From JAMCZC01 sp964364925 (GTDB taxonomy: Bacteria > Patescibacteriota > Microgenomatia > Levybacterales > UBA12049), in NCBI GenBank assembly GCA_964364925.1, contig CAYIOB010000039.1:1-7606 (forward strand): DNA of 7,606 nt, given 5' to 3'. How positions within the stretch are numbered: the stretch's first letter is position 1; every line of letters starts with the position of its first letter. The position numbers and the translations under genes are program-made. A model generated the notes under the pieces. It had not been told where the DNA came from, did no database searches, and was given only the letters and a program-made list of their open reading frames with translations. This document shows, piece by piece, positions 1 through 5,707 of the stretch.

Positions 1-750
1 AAACGTTCTAGTTTGTTTTCCATTTGCATGAACAGGAATAATTTTTCCTCTAATACCATTAAAAATAAATGTTGGAATAACTCTATAGTCATTTGAACGA
101 AGCCCTGGCCCGTATACATTAAAAGGCCTAACCATCTTAACAGGAGTTTTATAAACAGAATAATATGTCATGCATAGAGTTTCTCCTAATCTTTTAGATT
201 CGTCATAACAAGACCTGGGGCCAATTGATGAAACATTGCCGTTATATGTTTCCTTCGTAGGAATAGCATCCGGAGTTGGATCACCATAAATTTCACTTGA
301 GCTGAAAAATAAAAAACTTTTAATTTTTTTCTTTCTTGCGAGCTCAAGCATATTTCTTGTGCCCCCAACTGCCACATCTATCGTTTCCAGCTGATATTTT
401 TGATAGTAGATAGGTGACGCAATCCCCGCAGCATGCATTATATAATCTATCTTCCCCGGTAAATTTAGTGACTTTGTTACATCACGATTTATATACTTTA
501 CATATTTCTCGCTTCCTGAAATCTTGGAACCGGATGAAGTAATATTGTTATCTATTGATATAATTACACAAGGCTTTCCCAACACAAACTTATTAAGATA
601 TATTAAAGTACCGAGTATATATCTACCCAAAAAACCTGATCCTCCCGTAATAACTATTATCTTTCCTTCCAATTTGTATGCTAATTTACCTAATGAATCT
701 GAAATTTCTTTTATGTCTTGCTCAATAATATTTTCAACTTTGTTATTCAT
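1..750 (-). CDS. NAD-dependent epimerase/dehydratase (extended SDR), partial at its C-terminus
   Basis: The frame is open from an ATG at 750 to the window edge, giving 250 residues with no stop; the C-terminal part lies outside. The fold is an extended short-chain dehydrogenase acting on a nucleotide sugar in the cytoplasm. Visible motifs are the NAD-binding GGSGFLG (residues 36-42), an acidic D67 at the end of strand 2, HAAGIAS (106-112), SSSEIYGDP (150-158), catalytic Y182-x3-K186 in CYDESK, and RPFNVYGPG (208-216). The SSSEIYGDP and GPRSCYDESK signatures are closest to UDP-glucuronate decarboxylase-like members, but the exact substrate cannot be fixed. About 30 residues of charged, helical sequence precede the Rossmann strand, longer than in classical enzymes. 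The gene begins 4 bases after the methyltransferase stop, so the two are almost certainly co-transcribed. No Shine-Dalgarno motif precedes the start. Family: confident; reaction: uncertain. Confidence 0.92.
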   Translation of the reverse strand, partial: MNNKVENIIEQDIKEISDSLGKLAYKLEGKIIVITGGSGFLGRYILGTLIYLNKFVLGKPCVIISIDNNITSSGSKISGSEKYVKYINRDVTKSLNLPGKIDYIMHAAGIASPIYYQKYQLETIDVAVGGTRNMLELARKKKIKSFLFFSSSEIYGDPTPDAIPTKETYNGNVSSIGPRSCYDESKRLGETLCMTYYSVYKTPVKMVRPFNVYGPGLRSNDYRVIPTFIFNGIRGKIIPVHANGKQTRTF

Positions 751-754
751 AATT

Positions 755-1993
755 TTATTTAATTTTAGGTGTTGGGGCAGGAATAATAAATCTACCGCCA
801 TTTTTTTCAAACCAAGAATACTTATGCATTATAGATTTGGCAAAATTCCATGCAAGAATTAAGATATAGTCTGGGTTTTCCTCTTTAAGCTTATTTGATG
901 ATACAACGGGAATGTGTGTTCCGGGAGTATACAGCCCCTGCTTAAACGGACTATCATCAACTATATAATCTAGCATATCGATTCCTATTTTAAAGTAGTT
1001 TAATAGCGTATTACCCTTTGCAGGAGCTCCATAGCCGACAATTTTTTTATTTTTAAGTTTAAGTTTCGTAAGCAAATCCATAAGTTTTACTCTGTTTTCA
1101 AGAATTAAATTGGCAAAATTTAAGTATGTCTGTTTTTTATCAAGTTTAGCTTTTTTTTCAAGACTAAGGAAAGTTTTCACGCTTTTTCTAACCTTGTGGA
1201 AAGACTTGTCTTTTTTTATGAAAACTCTAATTGACCCACCATGAACATCAACTTTTTGCACATCAAATACTGTCATATCTAATCTGTTAAAAAGTTTAAC
1301 AAGGGATTTAATTGACCAATAAGAAAGATGTTCGTGATAAACCAAATCAAAATATCTTTTTTCAAGAAAATCAATAAGATACGGTGCTTCTATTATAAAT
1401 ACACCGTCATCTTCCAATAAAATCTTGACTCCGTTAATTACCTCATCCAAATCATCAATATGCGCAAAAACATTTGTTGCTGTTACAACTTTTGCTCTTC
1501 CTGTATTTTTCACAATTTTTCTAGCAAGTTTTACACTAAAAAATTCCGATACGGTTTCTATTTCCTCTTTCTCAGCAATTTTTGCAATATGCGAAGCGGG
1601 CTCTATTCCTAAAACTCTTGTGCCAAGAGATTTAAAAGGTTTAAGAAGTATTCCGTCGTTGCTCCCAATATCAATAACAAGTGATTTTTTGTTCAATAAA
1701 AATCTTGGAAAAACTTCATCTGCAAACTTCTTAAAATGGTTTACAAATACAGGAGATGTAGAAGAAACATATACATAATTTCCAAATAAAACAATTGGGG
1801 AAATTACGTGTCCTAACTGCAAAAAACTGCAATTTTCACAAAAATAAACATCGAGAGGGTAATAATATTCAGGACTATCTATTTCTTTATATGACAAAAA
1901 AGCATTCGCTAACGGAGTGGGACCAAAAGATAAAACTTGTGATAAATTTTTATTCTTACAAACCCTGCATTCTATAATTTTTTTGATAACCAT
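755..1993 (-). CDS. Class I SAM-dependent methyltransferase, NDP-hexose C-methyltransferase type
   Basis: This 412-residue protein has the full three-part architecture of sugar C-methyltransferases such as TcaB9, EvaC and NovU. An N-terminal zinc-binding domain carries Cys pairs C9/C12 and C52/C55. The central Rossmann domain has the SAM loop IDIGSNDG (107-114). The C-terminal domain carries the hallmark GYGAPAKGNTLLNYF (320-334). The catalytic-region motif YHEHLSY (219-225) is intact; in TcaB9 the equivalent Tyr/Glu/His residues support deprotonation next to the keto group. The expected reaction is methyl transfer from SAM to a carbon of an NDP-4-keto-6-deoxy sugar, giving a branched-chain sugar. 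Length matches the family. The start at 1993 is 8 bases after the cupin stop, and its own stop is 4 bases before the SDR start, so it sits in the tightest part of the operon. Which carbon is methylated cannot be read from sequence. Confidence 0.93.
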   Translation of the reverse strand: MVIKKIIECRVCKNKNLSQVLSFGPTPLANAFLSYKEIDSPEYYYPLDVYFCENCSFLQLGHVISPIVLFGNYVYVSSTSPVFVNHFKKFADEVFPRFLLNKKSLVIDIGSNDGILLKPFKSLGTRVLGIEPASHIAKIAEKEEIETVSEFFSVKLARKIVKNTGRAKVVTATNVFAHIDDLDEVINGVKILLEDDGVFIIEAPYLIDFLEKRYFDLVYHEHLSYWSIKSLVKLFNRLDMTVFDVQKVDVHGGSIRVFIKKDKSFHKVRKSVKTFLSLEKKAKLDKKQTYLNFANLILENRVKLMDLLTKLKLKNKKIVGYGAPAKGNTLLNYFKIGIDMLDYIVDDSPFKQGLYTPGTHIPVVSSNKLKEENPDYILILAWNFAKSIMHKYSWFEKNGGRFIIPAPTPKIK

Positions 1994-2001
1994 ATCTTCA
2001 A

Positions 2002-2388
2002 TTAGTCTATTAGTTTTATGCGGACAGTATCTTTTTCATATTTTTTTTGATCTCGCTCTTCTGTTGTAAGAGCTAAAAAAACCGAATCCTCAAGAAATCT
2101 CATTGCATGAATTGTCATTGGAGGAGTACAAACAACATCTCCTTTTTCAACAATTACAGACTGTTTTTTCTTGTTTTTTGACTTTAAATCTTGATAAGCG
2201 TATTCCATTTTACCTTTAAGCATGTAGGCATAATGGGTGTCTTTTTTATGATAATGATTAGCTCTAATAGCGCCTTTTTTGGAGGTAATAAGAAGAACAC
2301 TTGTTACAGGGGTTTTACCCTCTAAAAGATGACTCATTTCACCACGCTCATCTATATGGAATGGTTTAATTTTTTTAACGTATTTCAT
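2002..2388 (-). CDS. Small single-domain cupin, sugar-biosynthesis associated
   Basis: This is a 128-residue cupin barrel. Cupin motif 1 is GAIRANHYHKKDTHYAYMLKG (about 39-59), with H45 and H47 as metal ligands and H52 at the place where classical cupins have Glu. Motif 2 includes G83-D84, P90 and H94. The opening segment with DERGEMSHLLEG (13-24) resembles RmlC-like and WxcM-like sugar cupins. The family is commonly found beside nucleotide-sugar genes in surface polysaccharide clusters, and many members have no demonstrated activity. Here it lies directly before the C-methyltransferase (8-base gap) and 46 bases after the aminotransferase. It could be a sugar epimerase or ketoisomerase, or a binding/regulatory cupin. 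It lacks the HAHK signature of FdtA/QdtA 3,4-ketoisomerases, so I do not assign that name. No ribosome binding site is visible before the ATG. Confidence 0.87.
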   Translation of the reverse strand: MKYVKKIKPFHIDERGEMSHLLEGKTPVTSVLLITSKKGAIRANHYHKKDTHYAYMLKGKMEYAYQDLKSKNKKKQSVIVEKGDVVCTPPMTIHAMRFLEDSVFLALTTEERDQKKYEKDTVRIKLID

Positions 2389-2434
2389 AAATAGGTTTTT
2401 GTATATTACCAGTAGCTTTATAATTTATCAAGAA

Positions 2435-3547
2435 CTATTCGTAAAACTCCGTAATCTTCTCAAGAATATAATCGTGTTTTTCTTTGCTAAGCTGTGGATA
2501 TATAGGAAGGGATAGAATTTCCGAAGAAACTCTTTCGGCAATCGGCAAATCTCCCTCTGAACAACCTAAATACCTATACGCTTTTTGCAAATGGAGCGGA
2601 ATGGGATAATGTATTAAAGTTTGTATATTATTTTTTGTTAAGTGCTTAAGCAATTTATCTCTTTGTTGAACCCTTATCACATAAAGGTGGTATACACTCT
2701 CTCTGTCTTTAAAATGTTTTGGGATTTTTATAAAAACTAAATGTTTTTCGAAAAATTTATCATATTGAGAAGCTATTTCTTTCCTTTTCGTATTCCAATT
2801 GTCTAAATGTGATAGTTTTACTCTCAAGACAGCTGCTTGAATTGTATCCAATCTCGAATTTATTCCTATAACATCGTGAAAGTATTTCTTAGATTGTCCA
2901 TACTCCCTAAGAAGTTTATATTTTTTAGCGAGTTTTTTGTCGTTTGTTGTTATTGCTCCTGCGTCTCCAAAAGCACCCAAATTTTTTCCCGGGTAAAAAG
3001 AGAAAGCGGAAAAAACACCAAAGCTTCCTATCCTTTTATCCTTATAGAAAGCTCCGTGCGCCTGACAAGCATCTTCAATGAGATAAATTTTTCTTCCGGA
3101 TTTTTTGAGAATATTTTTTATCTCATCTATTTTATCCGGTTGGCCATTCAGGTGCGTAATTATAACCGCCTTAGTTCTGTTATTAATTTTATTTGTTAAA
3201 TCTTTAAGATTTATGCCAAAATCTTCTTCGTCTATGTCTGCAAATACGGGTTTTGCTCCATTTTCAGATACCGCAAGAGCTCCTGACATATATGTATTCG
3301 CGGGAATAATAACTTCATCTCCTTGGCCTAATTCCAATGCTCTTACGCCTAAAATTAAAGCATCGGTCCCTGAATTAACTCCTATACAATATGTATTTCC
3401 TATGTAGTTAGCGAATTCTTCTTCAAATTTTACTACATCTTCTCCATTTATGAATTTTGAGCTAGCAATAACCCTTGCTATAGCAGCATCAATTTCAGTT
3501 TTTATCTCTTTATATTGCGCATCTAAATCAACAAGAGGAACTACCAT
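2435..3547 (-). CDS. DegT/DnrJ/EryC1/StrS family PLP-dependent sugar aminotransferase
   Basis: This 370-residue protein is a complete fold-type I aminotransferase of the sugar family. It opens with VPLVDLDAQY (3-12), the usual N-terminus. The PLP phosphate-binding NSGTDAL is at 58-64, the pyridine-nitrogen aspartate D159 lies in IEDACQAHGA, and the Schiff-base lysine K188 lies in SFYPGKNLGAFGDAGA. The C-terminal small domain contains YHLYVIR (286-292) and HYPIPLHLQ (313-321), also typical. The enzyme would transfer an amino group from glutamate to a keto-sugar nucleotide, producing a 3-amino or 4-amino deoxysugar. The N-terminal pattern and GTDAL resemble FdtB/QdtB/DesV-type 3-aminotransferases, but I cannot fix the regiochemistry. 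It ends in TAG and starts 30 bases after the family-4 glycosyltransferase stop, consistent with one transcript. Confidence 0.95.
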   Translation of the reverse strand: MVVPLVDLDAQYKEIKTEIDAAIARVIASSKFINGEDVVKFEEEFANYIGNTYCIGVNSGTDALILGVRALELGQGDEVIIPANTYMSGALAVSENGAKPVFADIDEEDFGINLKDLTNKINNRTKAVIITHLNGQPDKIDEIKNILKKSGRKIYLIEDACQAHGAFYKDKRIGSFGVFSAFSFYPGKNLGAFGDAGAITTNDKKLAKKYKLLREYGQSKKYFHDVIGINSRLDTIQAAVLRVKLSHLDNWNTKRKEIASQYDKFFEKHLVFIKIPKHFKDRESVYHLYVIRVQQRDKLLKHLTKNNIQTLIHYPIPLHLQKAYRYLGCSEGDLPIAERVSSEILSLPIYPQLSKEKHDYILEKITEFYE

Positions 3548-3577
3548 GTGATTAATTATACTTTATTTATAGATAAA

Positions 3578-4678
3578 TTATTTGACGGTATTTTTAATCA
3601 ATTCAAAACTTTCCTTTGTCGCTTTTTCCCAAGTTAAATTTTTTACCCATAAAATTCCGTTTTTCTGAAAACTTTGATATTTTTTCTTGTTTTTTATAAG
3701 AGCGGCTACTTCTCTTGCCATTTCTTTAGCATTATTTTCTTCCAAAACTATTCCTGTTTTTTCATTTTTTACAGAATCTCTAAGACCCGCAACATTATAA
3801 ACTACCGAAGGAGTCCCCTGGCTTGCCGCCTCTATTACAACAAGTCCCCAGCCTTCTTTTATTGATGCGTGAAGAAGTAAATGTGCTTTTTGCATAAGCT
3901 CTAATTTTTTATTATCGTCTACTCTTCCAAAAAATTTAACCTTTGTCGAAATTGAATAAGACCTCATTGTTTCTTTTAATTCTTCTACATATTTTTCCTC
4001 CCCGTCTCCTACAATCCAAAGCCTTGCATCTTTAAACTCTCTTAGAATATAAAAAAATGCTCTTACAACATCCTCAATACCCTTCATCTTTACGACCCTA
4101 CTAACAAATATAAATGTCGGGACTTTTTCTTTTTTAGGAAGTGTTTTTAATGGCTTGCTGGAAACAGGACAGTTAATTGCTATGCAATTTTTTCTTTTAA
4201 TTCCTTTATTTGCTAAGTCATCAATCGTTGAATTCGCGTCTGTCCAAAATTTAACATTTCTATAAAGCTTAAAATATAAAGGCTCAATAATTTTTCCAAA
4301 GTAATTTATAGGAAAAGGGTACATATAGTCCCATATTTCATCCGCTACTTCGTGAATAAATGCAATTTTTGGTTTTCTAACATACAAGGGCGTAAAAAAA
4401 GGCAACCCGTGAATTTCATCTATTACAAGATTGAATTTCTGACCTGAAAATAAATAAAATATGAATGCGTGAAGGAATACTGTTATGAAATTACCGCGCC
4501 GCACAATATTTACATTGCTTATTGTTTCTTGTTTCTTGCTTTTTTCAAATCTTGATGTAAACCATGTAACACTGTGTCCTTTCTTAACCCAAGCTTTTGC
4601 ATGCTCCAGAGTTACAATCTCCGCTCCCCCGCTTTTTGGATTTTTAATATCCCGCCAGTTTAAAATTAAAATATGCAT
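3578..4678 (-). CDS. Family 4 glycosyltransferase (GT-B fold)
   Basis: This is a 366-residue retaining glycosyltransferase of the GT-B type. The N-terminal acceptor domain carries the glycine-rich KSGGAE (15-20). The C-terminal donor domain begins near residue 187 with FIFVSRVVKMKG (189-200), followed by VGDGEEKY (223-230) and the E-x7-E motif, E275 to E283, in KEGWGLVVIEAASQGTP (274-290), then YNVAGLRD (294-301). All catalytic landmarks are present and the length is typical. It would add a sugar from a nucleotide donor to a lipid-linked or growing glycan at the cytoplasmic face of the membrane. No signal peptide or clear transmembrane segment is seen; a hydrophobic patch at 64-78 may touch the membrane. 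Residues around 44-53 (FEKSKKQETI) are encoded by a short repeat. The ATG at 4678 has no Shine-Dalgarno motif. Donor and acceptor are unknown. Confidence 0.94.
   Translation of the reverse strand: MHILILNWRDIKNPKSGGAEIVTLEHAKAWVKKGHSVTWFTSRFEKSKKQETISNVNIVRRGNFITVFLHAFIFYLFSGQKFNLVIDEIHGLPFFTPLYVRKPKIAFIHEVADEIWDYMYPFPINYFGKIIEPLYFKLYRNVKFWTDANSTIDDLANKGIKRKNCIAINCPVSSKPLKTLPKKEKVPTFIFVSRVVKMKGIEDVVRAFFYILREFKDARLWIVGDGEEKYVEELKETMRSYSISTKVKFFGRVDDNKKLELMQKAHLLLHASIKEGWGLVVIEAASQGTPSVVYNVAGLRDSVKNEKTGIVLEENNAKEMAREVAALIKNKKKYQSFQKNGILWVKNLTWEKATKESFELIKNTVK
4522..4538. repeat. 7-bp tandem repeat (TTGTTTC, about 2.4 copies) inside the GT4 gene
   Basis: Two exact copies of TTGTTTC plus a partial third (TTGC) encode part of the low-complexity segment around residues 47-52 of the family-4 glycosyltransferase. 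The adjoining word ATTGCTTATTGT (4514-4525) recurs exactly at 4851-4862, at the 3' end of the family-2 glycosyltransferase gene. Confidence 0.6.
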
Positions 4679-4732
4679 TTTGTTAGATATAAGACTTAAG
4701 ACTATTTGAAGTTAGATATTCTCGACTTCTTT

Positions 4733-4774
4733 GATCTTGAATCTTTGATATCTTGATTCCAAGAATTCAAGATC
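4733..4774. repeat. Perfect 10-bp inverted repeat
   Basis: GATCTTGAAT (4733-4742) is complemented exactly by ATTCAAGATC (4765-4774), with a 22-base loop that itself contains CTTGATTCCAAG. The right arm continues as GATCGAGAA, and a related TTCTCGA lies at about 4719-4725, so the stem may extend with a bulge. It could form a stem-loop in RNA but lacks the U-tract of an intrinsic terminator. Confidence 0.6.
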
Positions 4775-4785
4775 GAGAACATCCC

Positions 4786-4824
4786 TGCCCGCAGACGCTA
4801 CGCGTCAAGCGTTGCAGGCGGGCA
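4786..4824. repeat. GC-rich hairpin, REP-like
   Basis: TGCCCGC (4786-4792) pairs exactly with GCGGGCA (4818-4824). Inside, GACGCT (4794-4799) pairs with AGCGTT (4808-4813) with one wobble; alternatively GACGC/GCGTC (4794-4798 and 4802-4806) forms a tight 3-base-loop hairpin. This GC-rich island stands out in a very AT-rich setting, just downstream of the GT2 stop. It has no following T-run on the minus strand, so it is better read as a dispersed palindromic element than as a standard terminator. Confidence 0.6.
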
Positions 4825-4848
4825 ATTTCCCACTTCAAGAAATTCCGT

Positions 4849-5604
4849 TTATTGCTTATTGTCTTTGTCATAGTAACGGAGAATTTTGAGTCTGTAGAAA
4901 ACTGCCGCTGTATCCCAAAGCATCCAGAATATTATTTTCCAAAAACTTTTCGATGTAATACTTGATACACCCCTAAAATTAAGTTTTATTGGCGCTTCGT
5001 AAATTTTTGTGTAACCCAGCTTATATGCAACTGCTAAAACTTCTATGTCAAAAGCAAACTTTTTAACAATAATTTTAGAAAAAACATTTTTTGCAACTTT
5101 TTTCTTAAAAAACTTTAATCCAACCTGCGTATCTCTTACGTTAAAACCAAAAAGCAAATGCGTAAGTGTCCTATATCCCCATGAAAGAATTTTTCGGGCT
5201 GGTGGATATTTTACTTTTGATTCGGGATGGAGCTTACTTCCGATTACAATATCTGCTTTATTCCAATCCATAATATCAAGCATGATGGAAATTTCCGACG
5301 GATCCAAATCCATTCCCGCGTCTATAAAACCGATGATGTCTCCTATTGCTTTTTCTACCCCTAATTTAATCGCAAAACCCTTACCCTTATTTTTTTCATA
5401 CCCCAATACTCGTAAACTTTTGACTTTTGACTTTTGACTTTTGACTTTCTCATATGTTTTATCTACAAATCCATCAACCACCACTATTATTTCGTGTCTA
5501 AAAGAAAATACGGATAAAGCCTTATCCAAAGCTTTAATGTCTTTTACGATTGTTTTTTCTTGTTTGTAGGCAGGAACAACTAACGACAACAGTTTAATGT
5601 TCAT
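4849..5604 (-). CDS. Family 2 glycosyltransferase, dolichyl/polyprenyl-phosphate sugar synthase-like
   Basis: This 251-residue GT-A-type enzyme resembles dolichyl-phosphate mannose/glucose synthases (DPM1-like). It starts with SLVVPAYKQEKTI (7-19). The usual DDGS position reads VVDGFVDKT (42-50), a variant. It is followed by NKGKGFAIKLG (72-82), the metal-binding aspartate region IDAGMDLDP (94-102), DTQVGLKFF (158-166) and FAFDIEVLAVA (183-193). There is no separate C-terminal membrane domain beyond a hydrophobic stretch at about 221-237. It would transfer a sugar from a nucleotide to a polyprenyl phosphate or a glycolipid at the inner membrane face. Residues 54-63 (VKSQKSKVKS) are encoded by a 7-bp tandem repeat and form an insert-like charged loop. 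The ATG at 5604 has no Shine-Dalgarno motif; gaps of 103 bases before and 170 after separate it more than the other genes. Confidence 0.93.
   Translation of the reverse strand: MNIKLLSLVVPAYKQEKTIVKDIKALDKALSVFSFRHEIIVVVDGFVDKTYEKVKSQKSKVKSLRVLGYEKNKGKGFAIKLGVEKAIGDIIGFIDAGMDLDPSEISIMLDIMDWNKADIVIGSKLHPESKVKYPPARKILSWGYRTLTHLLFGFNVRDTQVGLKFFKKKVAKNVFSKIIVKKFAFDIEVLAVAYKLGYTKIYEAPIKLNFRGVSSITSKSFWKIIFWMLWDTAAVFYRLKILRYYDKDNKQ
5416..5448. repeat. 7-bp tandem repeat (ACTTTTG, 4.7 copies) inside the GT2 gene
   Basis: Four exact copies of ACTTTTG (5416-5443) are followed by a partial fifth (ACTTT). They lie in the coding sequence of the family-2 glycosyltransferase and encode the Lys/Ser-rich stretch VKSQKSKVKS. 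The unit length is not a multiple of three, so gain or loss of one unit would shift the reading frame. Confidence 0.9.
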
Positions 5605-5707
5605 AATTTATGATTTTGTTGATTTAATCCGTTCGGCTTCGCTCAGTATCTACGAGATTAAAGATTTATGATTTATGATACTTTTCTTAAGTCTTACTTC
5701 GTACATC
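5605..5707. other. Intergenic region with short repeats, between the RmlC-like gene and GT2
   Basis: These 103 bases hold no gene. GATTTAT is repeated in tandem at 5663-5676, and a related ATTTATGATTT occurs at 5606-5616. CGTTCGGCTTCGCTCAG (about 5630-5646) is a locally GC-rich word. TCTTAAGTCTTA (5685-5696) is an inverted copy of 4690-4701, so the GT2 gene lies between the two. I see no clear promoter or terminator. Confidence 0.6.

Larger units (their letters stand above)
4679..4848. other. Repeat-rich intergenic region between GT2 and GT4
   Basis: These 170 bases contain no gene. They hold a direct repeat GTTAGATAT (4682-4690 and 4711-4719), the word TAAGACTTAAGA (4690-4701) that recurs in inverted form at 5685-5696, a degenerate run of 7-base units (4731-4758), a 10-bp inverted repeat, and a GC-rich hairpin. 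I see no convincing promoter on the minus strand. Confidence 0.7.

Noticed and set aside
186..377. Minus-strand 63-residue frame
   Set aside because: It overlaps the SDR gene in another frame on the same strand; the SDR frame has all expected motifs and this one has none.
524..862. Plus-strand 112-residue frame spanning the SDR/methyltransferase boundary
   Set aside because: It lies antisense to two well-supported genes and shows no recognisable domain.
1425..1778. Plus-strand 117-residue frame inside the methyltransferase gene
   Set aside because: It is an antisense shadow of the SAM-binding domain coding region, with no family features.
2837..3407. Two overlapping plus-strand frames inside the aminotransferase gene
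   Set aside because: Both are antisense to the PLP-binding core of a complete aminotransferase; their sequences look like reverse-strand noise.
4786..4824. Intrinsic (Rho-independent) terminator after GT2
   Set aside because: The hairpin is good but no T-run follows it on either strand in the right place, and GT4 continues in the same direction downstream.
4753..5437. Plus-strand frames over the GT2 gene and its downstream gap
   Set aside because: They are antisense to GT2 motifs or run through the hairpin and repeats; no start context or homology supports them.
5416..5448. CRISPR array
   Set aside because: The unit is only 7 bp with no spacers; this is a simple tandem repeat.
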